A DNA stretch of 64,000 bases from Enterobacter hormaechei subsp. hoffmannii (GTDB lineage Bacteria > Pseudomonadota > Gammaproteobacteria > Enterobacterales > Enterobacteriaceae). The stretch's first letter is position 1. Each line of letters opens with the position of its first letter. The DNA is taken from assembly GCF_001729745.1 (NCBI RefSeq), contig NZ_CP017186.1, positions 4,030,001 through 4,094,000 of the forward strand, read 5' to 3'. Both the position numbers and the translations under genes were made by a program. The notes below the pieces were generated by a model. The model was not told where the DNA came from. It worked only from the letters and a program-made list of their open reading frames with translations, and ran no database searches. Shown here in pieces: positions 49,190 to 60,010 of this stretch.

Positions 49190-49744
49190 ATGTTTGCAGT
49201 ATTACGTCCTTATAAACATCTGTTCCCCCAAAAAGGCGATCGCGTGATGATCGATGCCAGCAGCGTGGTCATTGGTGATGTTCGCATGGCCGATGATGTC
49301 AGCATCTGGCCACTTGTCGCGATCCGGGGCGATGTTAACTACGTTGCAATCGGTGCACGCACCAATATTCAGGACGGCAGCGTGTTGCATGTGACTCATA
49401 AGTCATCTTATAACCCTGAGGGCAACCCGCTCATTGTTGGGGAAGATGTTACCGTCGGCCATAAAGTGATGCTCCACGGCTGCACGATCGGTAACAGGGT
49501 TCTCGTTGGGATGGGATCGATTTTGCTGGATGGCGTCATTGTAGAAGATGACGTAATGATTGGCGCAGGGAGTCTTGTTCCGCAAAACAAGCGTCTTGAA
49601 AGTGGGTATCTCTATTTAGGCAGCCCGGTTAAACAGATCCGCCCCCTAAAAGAGACGGAGATCGAAGGATTGAAATACTCAGCGAACAATTACGTTAAAT
49701 GGAAAAATGACTATCTGGATCAGGATAACCAGATCCAACCCTGA
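49190..49744 (+). CDS. yrdA: Gamma-carbonic-anhydrase-like hexapeptide protein YrdA
   Basis: A 184-aa left-handed beta-helix protein with hexapeptide repeats (about 20-140), gamma-carbonic anhydrase/PaaY-like family. Metal-ligand histidines are retained (His67/His70 in LHVTH, His91 and His96 in GHKVMLH), giving a trimeric zinc site; catalytic activity in this subfamily is uncertain. The ATG at 49190 follows GAGGT; the longer frame would run into the rrn upstream region. Its last 25 nt overlap the end of convergent yrdB. Confidence 0.93.
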   Translation: MFAVLRPYKHLFPQKGDRVMIDASSVVIGDVRMADDVSIWPLVAIRGDVNYVAIGARTNIQDGSVLHVTHKSSYNPEGNPLIVGEDVTVGHKVMLHGCTIGNRVLVGMGSILLDGVIVEDDVMIGAGSLVPQNKRLESGYLYLGSPVKQIRPLKETEIEGLKYSANNYVKWKNDYLDQDNQIQP

Positions 49745-49968
49745 TCGTCTTCCTGCTGATCGCGGATCAAATCGCTGGCATCCTCTTCCAGGTCCCAGCG
49801 ATTTTCGCAAAAGACCGCTAACGGATCTGCCCCCCCAAAGCGCTGAAGCAACGTTTCCCCTTTAATCGCACAGGTAAGCTGCATACCATGCACCAGCACC
49901 GGGAAACAAACCGCTTGCTTGTTTTCATCCCAGATTTCTCTGTCGGGAAAATGAATCGCCTGATTCAC
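49720..49968 (-). CDS. yrdB: DUF1488 protein YrdB
   Basis: An 82-aa acidic protein of the DUF1488 family, of unknown function. The N-terminus ([11 protein letters not shown]), central GMQLTCAI and C-terminal WDLEEDAS...DDQGWIWL segments match E. coli YrdB; it is about three residues shorter. The start overlaps the aroE end by 4 nt, and the end overlaps yrdA by 25 nt on the other strand. It is the last gene of the dprA-to-yrdB run. Confidence 0.9.
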   Translation of the reverse strand: MNQAIHFPDREIWDENKQAVCFPVLVHGMQLTCAIKGETLLQRFGGADPLAVFCENRWDLEEDASDLIRDQQEDDQGWIWLS

Positions 49969-50783
49969 GCCGTCAGTTCCTGTTTGAGCTTTTCAATCAC
50001 CGGTTCTACAGCGGGTAACAGGCCATGCCAGAGTAGCACCGCATGAGCCGCCTGCCCCACCAGCATTCCCAGACCATCAGCCACGTGTTTTGCCCCCTGT
50101 TGTTCGCACCAGGTCAGAAAGGGCGTTTTCCCTTTTTGATAAAACATGTCATAGGCGTAGATGTGGGAATGAATCAGGGATGCAGGAATCGCCGGGATCT
50201 CTCCATTAATACCGCTTGAGGTGGCATTAATCACAAGATCAAATTCGTGACGCGCGAGATCGTCAGGTGCTACCGCAGCTACGCTGCCTGTGTGTGCGAA
50301 CAACGCCGCCAGCTCTTCTGCTCTGGAGAAAGTACGGTTGGTGATTGTCACCGCACAATCCAGCGAAAGAAGAGGAAGCAATACGCCGCGCGAGGCGCCA
50401 CCCGCGCCGATCAGCAGGATCCGAAAGCCTGGTTTAATAAACGACAATCGCTCCAGATCGCTGAGTAAACCAATCCCATCGGTGTTATCGCCCAGAAGGC
50501 GACCATCTTCAAGCCGCTTAAGAGTATTGACGGCGCCAGCGAGCGACGCACGTTCGGTCAGTTCATCCGCGCGCCCGAAAGCCTCTTCTTTAAAAGGCAC
50601 CGTGACGTTCGCACCTTTACCACCCGCATCAAAAAAGCTATTCAGCGTCGGTATAAATGCATCAACAGGCGCAAGAACCCGACCATACGGGTGATCTATA
50701 TGCAATTGCTCCGCAAACAGCCGATGGATCAGAGGCGACTTGCTGTGCGCGATCGGGTTACCAAAAACAGCATAGGTTTCCAT
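49965..50783 (-). CDS. aroE: Shikimate dehydrogenase AroE
   Basis: NADPH-dependent reduction of 3-dehydroshikimate to shikimate (272 aa). Catalytic Lys (NVTVPFK, near 65) and Asp (GDNTDG, near 102) are present, as is the NADP glycine motif GAGGASRG (about 126-133) with the NRT basic patch. The ATG at 50783 matches E. coli METYAVFG; a GTG one codon upstream is less likely. tsaC ends 4 bp upstream, so cotranscription is clear. It complements aroQ, also in the window. Confidence 0.97.
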   Translation of the reverse strand: METYAVFGNPIAHSKSPLIHRLFAEQLHIDHPYGRVLAPVDAFIPTLNSFFDAGGKGANVTVPFKEEAFGRADELTERASLAGAVNTLKRLEDGRLLGDNTDGIGLLSDLERLSFIKPGFRILLIGAGGASRGVLLPLLSLDCAVTITNRTFSRAEELAALFAHTGSVAAVAPDDLARHEFDLVINATSSGINGEIPAIPASLIHSHIYAYDMFYQKGKTPFLTWCEQQGAKHVADGLGMLVGQAAHAVLLWHGLLPAVEPVIEKLKQELTA

Positions 50784-50787
50784 CACA

Positions 50788-51360
50788 TTATCCCTGGCGA
50801 AAACGTTCGCCGGTCAAGGCATCGCGAATTTCTGACGGGTTAAGACGACCACCGGTTTCACCCACGGCTACCGGGAAATCATTCCCGAACTGCGCCAGAA
50901 CTTCTTCGGTTGTCCGACAAGGGGGAAGCCCGGTCAGGTTGGCGCTGGTTGAAACCAGAGGTTTACCAAACGCCTGGCATAACTCCACCACCAGCGGATG
51001 GTCGGTGACACGTACCGCGAGTGAATCGAAACGCCCGGTTAACCAGCGCGGCGTTGTCGGCTGTGCAGGAAAAACAAACGTCACGGGACCAGGCCACGCA
51101 GAGAAAATGGTTTCCCGCTGTGCAGGTGTCAGCATGGAATCATCAATATAAGGCTTAAGCTGCTCGTAGTTCGCAGCGATCAAAATCAATCCTTTTTCGA
51201 CAGGCCGCTGTTTTAGCGCCAGCAGACGGTTAACGGCGACTTCGCTGTCAGGATCACACCCGACCCCGAAAACGGCTTCTGTTGGATAGGCGATGACTTC
51301 TTCTTTTTTCAGGATTTCCACCGCCTGCGCGATGGAGCCTGATGGCAGGTTATTATTCAC
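50788..51360 (-). CDS. tsaC: L-threonylcarbamoyladenylate synthase TsaC
   Basis: First enzyme of t6A37 tRNA modification, making threonylcarbamoyl-AMP from Thr, bicarbonate and ATP (190 aa, YrdC domain only). The substrate residues KQRP, KG and STSAN (SxN) are present. The start is GTG at 51360, giving NNNL as in E. coli; the 8-nt overlap with yrdD places the ribosome site inside yrdD and suggests coupling. Longer frames have no similarity. It is essential in E. coli. Confidence 0.95.
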   Translation of the reverse strand: MNNNLPSGSIAQAVEILKKEEVIAYPTEAVFGVGCDPDSEVAVNRLLALKQRPVEKGLILIAANYEQLKPYIDDSMLTPAQRETIFSAWPGPVTFVFPAQPTTPRWLTGRFDSLAVRVTDHPLVVELCQAFGKPLVSTSANLTGLPPCRTTEEVLAQFGNDFPVAVGETGGRLNPSEIRDALTGERFRQG

Positions 51361-51907
51361 TGATTTGATCCGCCGAAACCGGCTTTCCACATTGTTTACT
51401 GGCGCAAAAGCGTTTCAAGCCTTGCGCGGTTTTCTTCTCTATAAGTAACGGATAATCGCAATGAGAGCAGACGCCCGCTACTGGTTTGAAATTGATGACG
51501 AACTGGCATTCAGGATAGCGATCGCACGAATGGAAGGTCTTGCCATAACGAGAGCGCCGCTGCACCAATTGGCCACGCTGGCACTGAGGGCAGGCAATTG
51601 CCGTTTCATCTGGCTTATCAATTTGTTCCGTATGTTCACACTCCGGGTAGCGGCTGCATCCGATAAACATCCCGAACCGCCCCTGCCGCAGCGCCAGTTC
51701 ACCGCCACAGAGAGGACAAAGCTGTCCCTCCAGAATTTTGACGATATGTCCATCCGCCTGGCTTTTCAGGGGACGGACATAATCACATTCCGGATAGTGT
51801 GAACAACCGAGAAACGGACCGTGTTTCCCGGACCGAATAACAAGTTCTGCCCCGCACTGTGGGCAGGGCTCGTTTTTATGCACCGTGAAGAGTGCTGATT
51901 TGGCCAT
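51353..51907 (-). CDS. yrdD: Topoisomerase-like zinc-ribbon protein YrdD
   Basis: A 184-aa protein built from four C4 zinc ribbons of the topoisomerase I C-terminal type. CxxC pairs begin at CPQC (15), CPLC (about 65), CPQC (about 106) and CSHC (about 148), each with a downstream C-x-YPEC-like half in the first three. It probably binds single-stranded DNA. There is no catalytic domain. It lies in the conserved smg-yrdD-tsaC order and overlaps tsaC by 8 nt. Its function is unproved. Confidence 0.92.
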   Translation of the reverse strand: MAKSALFTVHKNEPCPQCGAELVIRSGKHGPFLGCSHYPECDYVRPLKSQADGHIVKILEGQLCPLCGGELALRQGRFGMFIGCSRYPECEHTEQIDKPDETAIACPQCQRGQLVQRRSRYGKTFHSCDRYPECQFVINFKPVAGVCSHCDYPLLIEKKTAQGLKRFCASKQCGKPVSADQISE

Positions 51908-51933
51908 AACAACTCTTGTTGCTGCACATAGAA

Positions 51934-52407
51934 TTAATGCAGCATACCTTCATTCACTTCAAAGAGTAATTCTTCCATTTGCTGATAGGCATTTTCACAG
52001 CCTGGAATGTTGAACAGAACCATCAGGATCACCCATTTCAGATCTTCCAGTTCAAACTCAGCAGTATCCAGCGCCATGACGCGCTCTATCACCATCTCTC
52101 TCGTTTCGAGGTTTAGCACCTGAATCTGCTCGAGGAATAAAATGAATCCCCGGCAGCTGGCATCCAGCCTTTCACACTCTTCAGCTGTATAGATGCGCAC
52201 AGACAATGGGTCAGAAGCAAGCTGCATCGGTTCGGCGAGGCCGTCCTGATAATCAGCCAACTTATCCAGCCACATCAACGCATTATATATATCTTCCCGC
52301 TCAAAACCTGCGTCGGTCAGATCCCGTGTTAATTTGTCCTGATCCACCTGCATTTCTGCTTCGTTGTGGATGTAAGTCTCAAACAAATACATCAGTACGT
52401 CGAACAT
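51934..52407 (-). CDS. smg: DUF494 protein Smg
   Basis: A 157-aa acidic helical protein (DUF494), conserved next to dprA in gamma-proteobacteria, of unknown function. The N-terminus [13 protein letters not shown] and the central helices match E. coli Smg. Its start overlaps the dprA end by 29 nt, indicating cotranscription and probable coupling. Confidence 0.92.
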   Translation of the reverse strand: MFDVLMYLFETYIHNEAEMQVDQDKLTRDLTDAGFEREDIYNALMWLDKLADYQDGLAEPMQLASDPLSVRIYTAEECERLDASCRGFILFLEQIQVLNLETREMVIERVMALDTAEFELEDLKWVILMVLFNIPGCENAYQQMEELLFEVNEGMLH

Positions 52408-53503
52408 GGCATGCCCTCCTTAATCGGACATAGCCGCCGGGTACAGCTGCGATCCACCCTGCTAACTCCAGTTCGAGTAGCTGTGCTACCGTTACTGGCA
52501 CAGGTTGGCCGGCACGTTCAGCGACAACGTCAACAGGTGTTACCTCATCTCCTACGTTAGCCAGGAGCTTGGGAAATGGCAATGCTACTGCCTCCTGATC
52601 CGATGAAATATGTCGCTTTTGGAGATCATCCTGCAACCAATGCAGTCCATACTGCAAATTTTCAAGGATATCTTCTTTGCAGGTCACCAGCGTCGCCCCC
52701 TGTTTTATCAGCCAGTGAGGGCCTTCGCAGCCGGGGTTCCCCAACGGGCCGGGCAGCGCAAAAACTTCACGCCCCTGCTCCAGTGCGCACCTTGCGGTAA
52801 CCAGCGATCCACTCCGAATCGCAGCTTCGACCACCAGCACACCCTGGCTTAACCCACTGATGATCCGGTTACGCCGTGGAAAGTTACCCGGTCTGGGCGG
52901 TGTTGAGAGTGAAAACTCAGACACTATTGTCCCCTCTGAAGCGATAAGTTGCTCAGCCAGAATGTGATGACGACGCGGATAGAGACTAAAAAGACCATTG
53001 CCAAGCACGGCGACACTTCGCCCTTTTGCAGACAACGCCGCATGATGTGCTACACCGTCGATGCCGCAAGCCAGACCACTGGTGATCGTAAAGCCACATT
53101 GGGACAGCTGTTCGCTCAGCATTTTCCCCCAACGCTCGCCATACCACGAGGGCGCACGGCTGCCCACAACCGCAAGCTGCATGCTATTAAGCACGTCAAC
53201 GCGGCCTCGCACAAATAGCGCCCCGGGAAAATCAGGGATAGAACGCAACAATGGCGGGAAGCGAGGATCATCCGCCGTGAGAAGGTGGTTGTCGGCGTGT
53301 TCCAGCCATTCCAGACTACGTTCAAGCTCACTCTCACTGAACGAAAAAAACTTTACGGCATGTTTGGGCGAAAGCCCTGACGCGTTGACAGCTTCAGCAT
53401 CGACGGTTGCCTGGCGAAGCAGCCTCTGCGCAATCTCCAGCATCGCATCACCGTATAACGACCCAATGTTTATAAGCCGTAACCATATCTCTGTGGACGT
53501 CAT
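52379..53503 (-). CDS. dprA: DNA-processing protein DprA (Smf)
   Basis: Rossmann-like protein that loads RecA on incoming single-stranded DNA in naturally transforming species (374 aa). A SAM-like N-terminus is followed by the Rossmann fold with [23 protein letters not shown] and [13 protein letters not shown], then a winged-helix C-terminus. The conserved SGLARGID is SGLACGID here, an Arg-to-Cys change in a normally invariant site. The ATG at 53503 has AGGGAAAAGG upstream; an ATG five codons earlier is possible. It is first in the dprA-smg-yrdD-tsaC-aroE-yrdB run and divergent from def. Confidence 0.93.
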   Translation of the reverse strand: MTSTEIWLRLINIGSLYGDAMLEIAQRLLRQATVDAEAVNASGLSPKHAVKFFSFSESELERSLEWLEHADNHLLTADDPRFPPLLRSIPDFPGALFVRGRVDVLNSMQLAVVGSRAPSWYGERWGKMLSEQLSQCGFTITSGLACGIDGVAHHAALSAKGRSVAVLGNGLFSLYPRRHHILAEQLIASEGTIVSEFSLSTPPRPGNFPRRNRIISGLSQGVLVVEAAIRSGSLVTARCALEQGREVFALPGPLGNPGCEGPHWLIKQGATLVTCKEDILENLQYGLHWLQDDLQKRHISSDQEAVALPFPKLLANVGDEVTPVDVVAERAGQPVPVTVAQLLELELAGWIAAVPGGYVRLRRACHVRRTDVFV

Positions 53504-53630
53504 CCTTTTCCCTGCCATAAGCAGCCTCAGCAATCTTTGCGATTGGTCACTGATGCTGTCAATCGACCGGGGATTTGTCTAGAATAGAAGTAATATTCTT
53601 ATCAACTCCTGAACACGACTCTGGAAATTT

Positions 53631-54140
53631 ATGGCAGTTTTGCAAGTGTTACATATTCCTGACGAGCGCCTTCGCATCGTCGCGGAACCGGTTAAAGAAG
53701 TGAATGCAGAAATTCAGCGTATCGTCGATGATATGTTCGATACCATGTACGCTGAAGAAGGCATTGGCCTTGCCGCGACCCAGGTAGACATTCACAAACG
53801 TATTATTGTGATCGACGTTTCTGAAAATCGTGATGAGCGCCTGGTGCTGATCAACCCTGAGCTGCTGGAAAAAAGCGGCGAAACAGGTATTGAGGAAGGC
53901 TGTCTGTCTATCCCTGAACAGCGCGCTTTGGTGCCACGTGCCGAAAAAGTTAAAATCCGCGCACTGGATCGTGACGGCAATCCGTTTGAGCTGGAAGCCG
54001 ACGATCTGCTGGCAATTTGCATTCAGCATGAGATGGATCACCTGGTCGGTAAACTGTTTATCGATTACCTCTCACCTCTGAAGCAACAGCGTATTCGTCA
54101 GAAAGTTGAGAAACTGGATCGTTTGCGTTCTCGCGCTTAA
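53631..54140 (+). CDS. def: Peptide deformylase
   Basis: Fe2+ enzyme that removes the N-formyl group from nascent proteins (169 aa). The three motifs are intact: GIGLAATQV (about 44-52), EEGCLS (Cys about 91) and QHEMDHL (about 132-138). It is the first gene of def-fmt-rsmB-trkA and is divergent from dprA. fmt follows 23 bp later. Confidence 0.98.
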   Translation: MAVLQVLHIPDERLRIVAEPVKEVNAEIQRIVDDMFDTMYAEEGIGLAATQVDIHKRIIVIDVSENRDERLVLINPELLEKSGETGIEEGCLSIPEQRALVPRAEKVKIRALDRDGNPFELEADDLLAICIQHEMDHLVGKLFIDYLSPLKQQRIRQKVEKLDRLRSRA

Positions 54141-54163
54141 CGCCCCCGGATACAAGGAATAAC

Positions 54164-55111
54164 GTGTCTACATCACTACGTATAATCTTCGCGGGTACCC
54201 CTGATTTTGCAGCGCGTCATCTCGACGCGCTGTTAACGTCTGGCCATCAGATTGTTGGCGTATTTACTCAGCCGGACCGTCCGGCTGGCCGCGGTAAAAA
54301 ACTGATGCCTGGCCCGGTTAAGGTACTGGCAGAAACACATGGTTTACCGGTTTTCCAGCCTGCGTCATTACGACCTGAGGAAAACCATAAGTTAGTGGCA
54401 GACCTGAACGCGGACGTGATGGTAGTTGTGGCTTACGGCCTCATTCTGCCGAAAGCGGTACTTGATATGCCCCGCCTGGGCTGTGTTAACGTTCATGGTT
54501 CTTTGCTCCCACGCTGGCGTGGTGCAGCCCCTATTCAGCGCGCTCTGTGGGCAGGCGATGCTGAAACTGGCGTGACAATCATGAAGATGGACGTAGGTTT
54601 AGACACGGGCGACATGCTGTATAAACTGGCGTGTCCCATCACCGCAGAAGATACCAGCGCCACGCTGTATGACAAGCTGGCGGATCTCGGCCCGCAGGGG
54701 CTGATTGAGACGCTGCAACAGCTTGCTGACAATACAGCGACACCTGAAGTGCAGGATGAGGCACAGGTGACCTATGCTGAGAAACTGAGTAAAGAAGAAG
54801 CCCGGATCGACTGGTCCCTGTCAGCAGCTCAACTCGAACGCTGCATCCGCGCCTTTAATCCATGGCCGATGAGCTGGTTGATGATTGATGAGCAGCCAGT
54901 GAAAGTCTGGAAAGCTTCAGTTATTAACGGCAATGCATCGGCAGAGCCCGGTACGATTATCGACGCCAGCAAAAACGGTATCCAGGTTGCGACCGGAGAA
55001 GGGATACTGAATCTTGAATCGCTGCAACCGGCCGGTAAAAAGGCAATGAGCGCGCAGGATCTATTAAATTCTCGTCGTGAATGGTTCATCCCTGGCAATC
55101 GCCTTGCCTGA
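54164..55111 (+). CDS. fmt: Methionyl-tRNA formyltransferase
   Basis: Transfers formyl from 10-formyl-THF to Met-tRNAfMet (315 aa). A Rossmann N-terminal domain carries [13 protein letters not shown] (about 108-120), and the C-terminal OB-like tRNA-binding domain starts near 207. GTG start, giving [15 protein letters not shown], as expected. It acts on the opposite step from def, directly upstream. Confidence 0.97.
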   Translation: MSTSLRIIFAGTPDFAARHLDALLTSGHQIVGVFTQPDRPAGRGKKLMPGPVKVLAETHGLPVFQPASLRPEENHKLVADLNADVMVVVAYGLILPKAVLDMPRLGCVNVHGSLLPRWRGAAPIQRALWAGDAETGVTIMKMDVGLDTGDMLYKLACPITAEDTSATLYDKLADLGPQGLIETLQQLADNTATPEVQDEAQVTYAEKLSKEEARIDWSLSAAQLERCIRAFNPWPMSWLMIDEQPVKVWKASVINGNASAEPGTIIDASKNGIQVATGEGILNLESLQPAGKKAMSAQDLLNSRREWFIPGNRLA

Positions 55112-55163
55112 ACAAATTTATTCTTAAGGCCCGGTGTTTCCGGGCATTTTTATTTTTACGGTT

Positions 55164-56450
55164 ATGAAAAGACAAAATCTACGCACTATGGCGGCTCAGG
55201 CCGTTGAGCAGGTTATCGAGCAGGGCCAGTCACTGAGTAATGTCCTGCCTCCACTGCAACAAAAGGTTTCCGATAAAGACAAAGCCCTGCTTCAGGAGCT
55301 GTGCTTTGGCGTGCTGCGCACCCTCTCTCAGCTTGAGTGGTTGATTAACAAGCTGATGTCACGCCCGATGAGCGGCAAGCAGCGTACCGTGCATTATTTG
55401 ATCATGGTCGGTTTCTACCAGCTTCTTCATACCCGCATTCCACCTCATGCTGCGCTGGCCGAGACAGTGGAGGGTGCCGTTGCGATTAAACGTCCTCAGC
55501 TAAAAGGATTGATCAACGGCGTGCTGCGTCAGTTCCAGCGTCAGCAGGACGAACTGCTGGCAGAATTTGCGCAAAGCGAAGCGCGCTTCCTTCACCCTGA
55601 ATGGCTGCTGAATCGCCTTAAAAAAGCCTACCCACAGCAATGGCAAGACATTGTGGATGCCAATAATCAACGTCCGCCGATGTGGTTACGCGTCAATCGT
55701 AACCATCATACACGCGACGCATGGCTGGCCCTGCTGGAAGAGGCCGGAATGAGCGGCTTCACACACGCTGCTTATCCTTATGCGGTTCGTTTAGCCTCCC
55801 CTGCACCGGTACATGCATTACCCGGTTTTGAAGAGGGCTGGGTAACGGTACAGGACGCATCTGCTCAGGGCTGCATGACCTGGCTTGAGCCGAAAGACGG
55901 GGAGCAGATCCTCGATCTCTGTGCAGCGCCAGGGGGGAAAACAACGCACATCCTGGAAGTGGCGCCGCAGGCCAGCGTGATGGCCGTGGATGTTGATGAG
56001 CAGCGCCTTTCACGCGTCTATGACAACCTTAAGCGTCTGGGTATGAAAGCACAGGTTAAGCAAGGCGATGGACGCAAACCCGCTGACTGGTGTGGTGATA
56101 CCCGGTTCGATCGCATTTTGCTGGACGCCCCCTGCTCAGCAACCGGCGTGATTCGTCGTCATCCCGATATCAAATGGCTGCGTCGCGATCGTGATATCAA
56201 GGAGCTTGCCCAGTTGCAATCCGAAATTCTGGATGCCATCTGGCCGCATCTCAAACCCGGCGGAACCCTGGTGTATGCAACCTGCTCTGTTCTCCCGGAA
56301 GAGAACAGTCAGCAAATTGCGGCTTTCCTGAAACGCACCCCGGACGCTACGCTGCACGATACGGGAACGCCTGAGCACCCGGGTCTGCAAAACCTGCCGG
56401 GCGCAGAAGAGGGTGATGGTTTCTTTTACGCTAAGCTAATCAAAGAGTGA
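55164..56450 (+). CDS. rsmB: 16S rRNA m5C967 methyltransferase RsmB
   Basis: SAM-dependent 16S rRNA methyltransferase (428 aa). The N-terminal NusB-like domain (about 1-140) is joined to a Rossmann domain with motif [13 protein letters not shown] (about 256-267), motif [10 protein letters not shown] and motif [12 protein letters not shown] with the catalytic Cys. The ATG at 55164 gives MKRQNLR, like E. coli MKKQRNLR; no clear Shine-Dalgarno is seen. trkA follows 22 bp later. Confidence 0.96.
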   Translation: MKRQNLRTMAAQAVEQVIEQGQSLSNVLPPLQQKVSDKDKALLQELCFGVLRTLSQLEWLINKLMSRPMSGKQRTVHYLIMVGFYQLLHTRIPPHAALAETVEGAVAIKRPQLKGLINGVLRQFQRQQDELLAEFAQSEARFLHPEWLLNRLKKAYPQQWQDIVDANNQRPPMWLRVNRNHHTRDAWLALLEEAGMSGFTHAAYPYAVRLASPAPVHALPGFEEGWVTVQDASAQGCMTWLEPKDGEQILDLCAAPGGKTTHILEVAPQASVMAVDVDEQRLSRVYDNLKRLGMKAQVKQGDGRKPADWCGDTRFDRILLDAPCSATGVIRRHPDIKWLRRDRDIKELAQLQSEILDAIWPHLKPGGTLVYATCSVLPEENSQQIAAFLKRTPDATLHDTGTPEHPGLQNLPGAEEGDGFFYAKLIKE

Positions 56451-56472
56451 TGTTGAGAACAGGTCACAAAAG

Positions 56473-57849
56473 ATGAAAATTATCATTCTGGGCGCAGGGC
56501 AAGTTGGCGGAACGCTGGCGGAAAATCTCGTGGGCGAAAACAACGATATCACCATTGTGGATACCAATGGCGATCGCCTGCGCGTTTTGCAGGACAAGTT
56601 CGACCTCCGCGTTGTTCAGGGGCACGGCTCTCATCCACGTGTGCTTCGGGAAGCGGGCGCGGACGATGCCGACATGCTGGTTGCAGTAACCAGTTCTGAT
56701 GAAACCAACATGGTTGCATGTCAGGTGGCCTACTCGCTTTTCAACACCCCAAACCGCATCGCCCGCATTCGTTCTCCGGACTATGTCCGGGATGCGGAGA
56801 AGCTGTTTAATTCCGAAGCGGTACCCATCGACCATCTTATTGCGCCTGAACAGCTGGTTATCGACAGTATTTATCGTCTGATTGAGTACCCGGGCGCGTT
56901 GCAGGTTGTGAACTTTGCTGAAGGGAAAGTAAGCCTGGCGGTCGTGAAGGCTTATTACGGGGGCCCGCTGATTGGTAATGCCCTGTCGACAATGCGCGAG
57001 CATATGCCACATATCGATACGCGTGTTGCGGCGATTTTCCGTCACGACAGACCTATTCGTCCGCAAGGTTCCACCATTGTAGAAGCCGGGGATGAAGTCT
57101 TCTTTATTGCGGCTTCTCAGCATATCCGTGCGGTGATGAGTGAACTACAGCGTCTCGAAAAACCGTATAAACGTATTATGCTGGTTGGCGGCGGTAATAT
57201 TGGCGCAGGTCTGGCGAGACGGCTGGAAAAAGACTACAGCGTGAAGCTGATCGAACGGGATCAACAACGCGCGTCAGAGCTGGCTGAAAAACTTCAGAAT
57301 ACCATCGTGTTTTATGGCGATGCTTCGGATCAGGAATTGCTGGCCGAAGAGCATATCGATCAGGTTGATCTTTTTATTGCCGTCACCAACGACGACGAAG
57401 CGAATATTATGTCCGCCATGCTCGCTAAACGTATGGGGGCGAAAAAAGTTATGGTGCTTATCCAGCGTAAGGCTTATGTCGATCTGGTACAGGGTAGCGT
57501 AATTGATATTGCTATTTCACCCCAGCAAGCCACCATCTCTGCCCTGCTAAGCCATGTGCGTAAAGCGGATATTGTCGGCGTGTCATCTCTTCGTCGTGGT
57601 GTTGCTGAAGCCATTGAAGCCGTCGCTCACGGGGATGAAACGACGTCACGCGTTGTTGGTCGCGCAATCGATGAAATTAAACTTCCACCAGGCACCATTA
57701 TCGGCGCAGTAGTGCGAGGTAATGATGTGATGATCGCCAATGATAATTTACGTATTGAGCAGGGTGACCACGTTATTATGTTCCTGACCGATAAAAAATT
57801 TATTACCGACGTCGAGCGTTTATTCCAGCCAAGCCCGTTCTTCCTGTAA
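56473..57849 (+). CDS. trkA: Trk potassium-uptake regulatory subunit TrkA
   Basis: NAD(H)-binding peripheral subunit of the TrkG/TrkH K+ uptake systems (458 aa). Two RCK repeats are visible: [11 protein letters not shown] at about 7-17 and [10 protein letters not shown] at about 238-247, each followed by a TrkA_C domain. It is the last gene of the def operon, with a candidate stem after the stop. Confidence 0.97.
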   Translation: MKIIILGAGQVGGTLAENLVGENNDITIVDTNGDRLRVLQDKFDLRVVQGHGSHPRVLREAGADDADMLVAVTSSDETNMVACQVAYSLFNTPNRIARIRSPDYVRDAEKLFNSEAVPIDHLIAPEQLVIDSIYRLIEYPGALQVVNFAEGKVSLAVVKAYYGGPLIGNALSTMREHMPHIDTRVAAIFRHDRPIRPQGSTIVEAGDEVFFIAASQHIRAVMSELQRLEKPYKRIMLVGGGNIGAGLARRLEKDYSVKLIERDQQRASELAEKLQNTIVFYGDASDQELLAEEHIDQVDLFIAVTNDDEANIMSAMLAKRMGAKKVMVLIQRKAYVDLVQGSVIDIAISPQQATISALLSHVRKADIVGVSSLRRGVAEAIEAVAHGDETTSRVVGRAIDEIKLPPGTIIGAVVRGNDVMIANDNLRIEQGDHVIMFLTDKKFITDVERLFQPSPFFL

Positions 57850-57852
57850 TGA

Positions 57853-57884
57853 TTTGGGTGCTCAGACGAGGGCACCCAAATATT
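57853..57884 (+). terminator. Candidate terminator after trkA
   Basis: A 9-bp stem (57853-57861 with 57872-57880) with a 10-nt loop, 3 bases after the stop. It lacks a long U-run, so efficiency is uncertain. Confidence 0.55.
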
Positions 57885-57995
57885 AACCTTCTAATTTTCA
57901 TGCCTTTTATTTTTCATAACGATTATTTATCCCCAATGGCAATTAGCTAATCATTTGTTAAACTTATAGGCGTCAGCTGGCACAAGGAGAACATA

Positions 57996-58409
57996 ATGAG
58001 TTTTATTAAAGAATTTCGCGAATTTGCGATGCGCGGGAATGTGGTGGATTTGGCTGTGGGTGTCATTATTGGTGCGGCGTTCGGTAAGATCGTTTCATCA
58101 TTAGTCGCCGACATTATTATGCCGCCGTTAGGACTGTTGATTGGAGGCATTGATTTCAAACAATTCGCCTTCACCCTTCGGGAAGCTCAGGGCGATATCC
58201 CTGCGGTTGTAATGCACTACGGCGTATTCATTCAGAACGTATTTGATTTCGTGATCGTGGCATTTGCCATTTTCATGGCGATCAAACTTATCAACAGACT
58301 TAACCGTAAAAAAGAAGAACCGGCTGCTGCCCCGCCAGCACCAACTAAAGAAGAAGTCTTACTGACTGAAATTCGCGATCTGTTAAAAGAGCAGAATAAC
58401 CGCGTTTAA
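57996..58409 (+). CDS. mscL: Large-conductance mechanosensitive channel MscL
   Basis: Pentameric inner-membrane channel that opens at high tension to release osmolytes (137 aa; E. coli 136). The N-terminal amphipathic helix ([15 protein letters not shown]), TM1 (about 15-45), periplasmic loop, TM2 (about 75-100) and charged cytoplasmic helix are intact. A GGAG site precedes the ATG. Its stop is immediately adjacent to the arfA stop on the other strand. Confidence 0.97.
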   Translation: MSFIKEFREFAMRGNVVDLAVGVIIGAAFGKIVSSLVADIIMPPLGLLIGGIDFKQFAFTLREAQGDIPAVVMHYGVFIQNVFDFVIVAFAIFMAIKLINRLNRKKEEPAAAPPAPTKEEVLLTEIRDLLKEQNNRV

Positions 58410-58625
58410 TCAGGCGAGAGAAACAGAAAGGCCAGTGGTAAAAAAGCGATTAGCTTGCTTGCCACTGGCCTCCCAGTTACCACGTTGTGCATGTTTACCT
58501 TTACGCAAATAACTCCCTTTTCCCTTCTTGTTCTTCTCAACACGCTGTCTAAAAAGCGGGTCGTGAAGCAATGCCTCAATGGCGTTATCCTTAATTTGTC
58601 CCTTAGTATGCTGATAGCGGCTCAT
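58410..58625 (-). CDS. arfA: Alternative ribosome-rescue factor ArfA
   Basis: Recruits RF2 to ribosomes stalled at mRNA ends as backup to tmRNA (71 aa). The conserved N-terminal [18 protein letters not shown] and basic [11 protein letters not shown] regions are present. The ATG at 58625 is better spaced from AGGAGA than the ATG one codon upstream. A terminator-like hairpin lies inside the 3' coding part, so transcripts are cut short and non-stop, making ArfA synthesis respond to loss of tmRNA. It converges on mscL. Confidence 0.94.
   Translation of the reverse strand: MSRYQHTKGQIKDNAIEALLHDPLFRQRVEKNKKGKGSYLRKGKHAQRGNWEASGKQANRFFTTGLSVSLA
58430..58470 (-). terminator. Hairpin/terminator inside arfA
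   Basis: A perfect 9-bp GC-rich stem (58470-58462 with 58438-58430) with a 23-nt loop falls within codons about 52-65 of arfA and is followed on the minus strand by a U/C-rich run. It corresponds to the E. coli arfA hairpin cleaved by RNase III and to the intrinsic terminator there. Confidence 0.85.
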
Positions 58626-58682
58626 CATTTCTCCTGAGCATAGTTAATGTCGGCGGGAGTCTAGTCCGTGGCTGATAAAAAA

Positions 58683-59108
58683 TCAACAACCCTGAGTTTC
58701 ACTACTGGCGCCCTGTTCAAGGGCTTCCAGTATTGAGCAATAAACACTGCTGTGAGCAGTACCGCAGCACGCGTCATTCAGCCTTTGTAGAGATCGTTGC
58801 ATGGCCTGCAGCTCCTGAATTCGTCCTTCAACTTCATCCAGCCGGGCCTGAACGATGCTTTTAGATTCCTGACACGTATGATGTTCAGGATCGATACGGA
58901 TCGACAGCAGTTCACGGATCGACTCCAGCGTGAAGCCGAGTTGCCGGGCATAGCGGATAAAACGAAGGCGTTGGAGGTCGTTATCCGTATAAAGGCGAAA
59001 TCCACCTTCTGTTCTGACCTCATGATCGATCATCTGCTGCTTTTCGTAGTAGCGGATAGTATCCGGCGTTACGTTAGCAAGCTTCGCAAGTTCACCTATG
59101 CGGTACAT
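58683..59108 (-). CDS. zntR: Zinc-responsive MerR-family activator ZntR
   Basis: Zn(II)-dependent regulator that twists and activates the zntA zinc-exporter promoter (141 aa). The N-terminal MerR HTH (about 1-70) is followed by the dimer helix. The zinc ligands are present: Cys79, Cys114, Cys115, His119 and Cys124. It lies 2 bp after yhdN and is probably cotranscribed with it. The zntA target is not in the window. Confidence 0.95.
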   Translation of the reverse strand: MYRIGELAKLANVTPDTIRYYEKQQMIDHEVRTEGGFRLYTDNDLQRLRFIRYARQLGFTLESIRELLSIRIDPEHHTCQESKSIVQARLDEVEGRIQELQAMQRSLQRLNDACCGTAHSSVYCSILEALEQGASSETQGC

Positions 59109-59110
59109 GG

Positions 59111-59479
59111 CTACTCCTCGTTTATTTTTTGCATTAACCTTTCACTGTACTCACCATGCAAAAAGTCAGTATTCATTCCCGTCTGGCGCAGTTTTATTTC
59201 GATGAGCGCTAATCGACGGCTGATTTCGGAGTACCGCGGGTCATTCTTATGAATGCCTTTAAGCAGATCGGCAAGCTCGACGGCTTCATTGCGTTGCTGA
59301 AGTTCAGGGGGTAAACAACCTGCGTTTTTCAGTAAGCGATAACCGGCTCGTAATTCAGGGGGAATGTGTGAATCATCGTCCAGCACCAGTGGCTCACCGC
59401 TACCGGGGAGATTTTCAAACTCGCCTTTGTTTTGGGCATCGCTAATATGGCGTTCAGCCCACTGATCGAGCAACCACAT
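59111..59479 (-). CDS. yhdN: DUF1992 (DnaJ-like C28) protein YhdN
   Basis: A 122-aa cytoplasmic protein of the DUF1992 family, related to the conserved domain of DNAJC28, without a J domain. The N-terminal signature (WAERHISDAQNKGEFENLPG) and LDDDSHIPPELRAGYRLLK match the family. It is 2 bp upstream of zntR. The role is unknown. Confidence 0.9.
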   Translation of the reverse strand: MWLLDQWAERHISDAQNKGEFENLPGSGEPLVLDDDSHIPPELRAGYRLLKNAGCLPPELQQRNEAVELADLLKGIHKNDPRYSEISRRLALIEIKLRQTGMNTDFLHGEYSERLMQKINEE

Positions 59480-59545
59480 AATGATCTCCAGGGGATGAGC
59501 AGAAAAGATACAGACATTGTAAATAAGTGGAGATTCTGCGGATAT

Positions 59546-59575
59546 AAAAAAACCCGCCGAGGCGGGTTTTTTTAC
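59546..59575. terminator. Terminator of the alpha ribosomal operon
   Basis: A GC-rich inverted repeat (59551-59558 with 59561-59568) is flanked by A7 on the left and T7 on the right. On the minus strand it ends the rplQ transcript; it could also stop plus-strand readthrough. Confidence 0.93.
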
Positions 59576-59586
59576 GTTACTACAGA

Positions 59587-59994
<408 letters not shown>

Positions 59995-60010
59995 TTAACC
60001 TGTGATCCGG

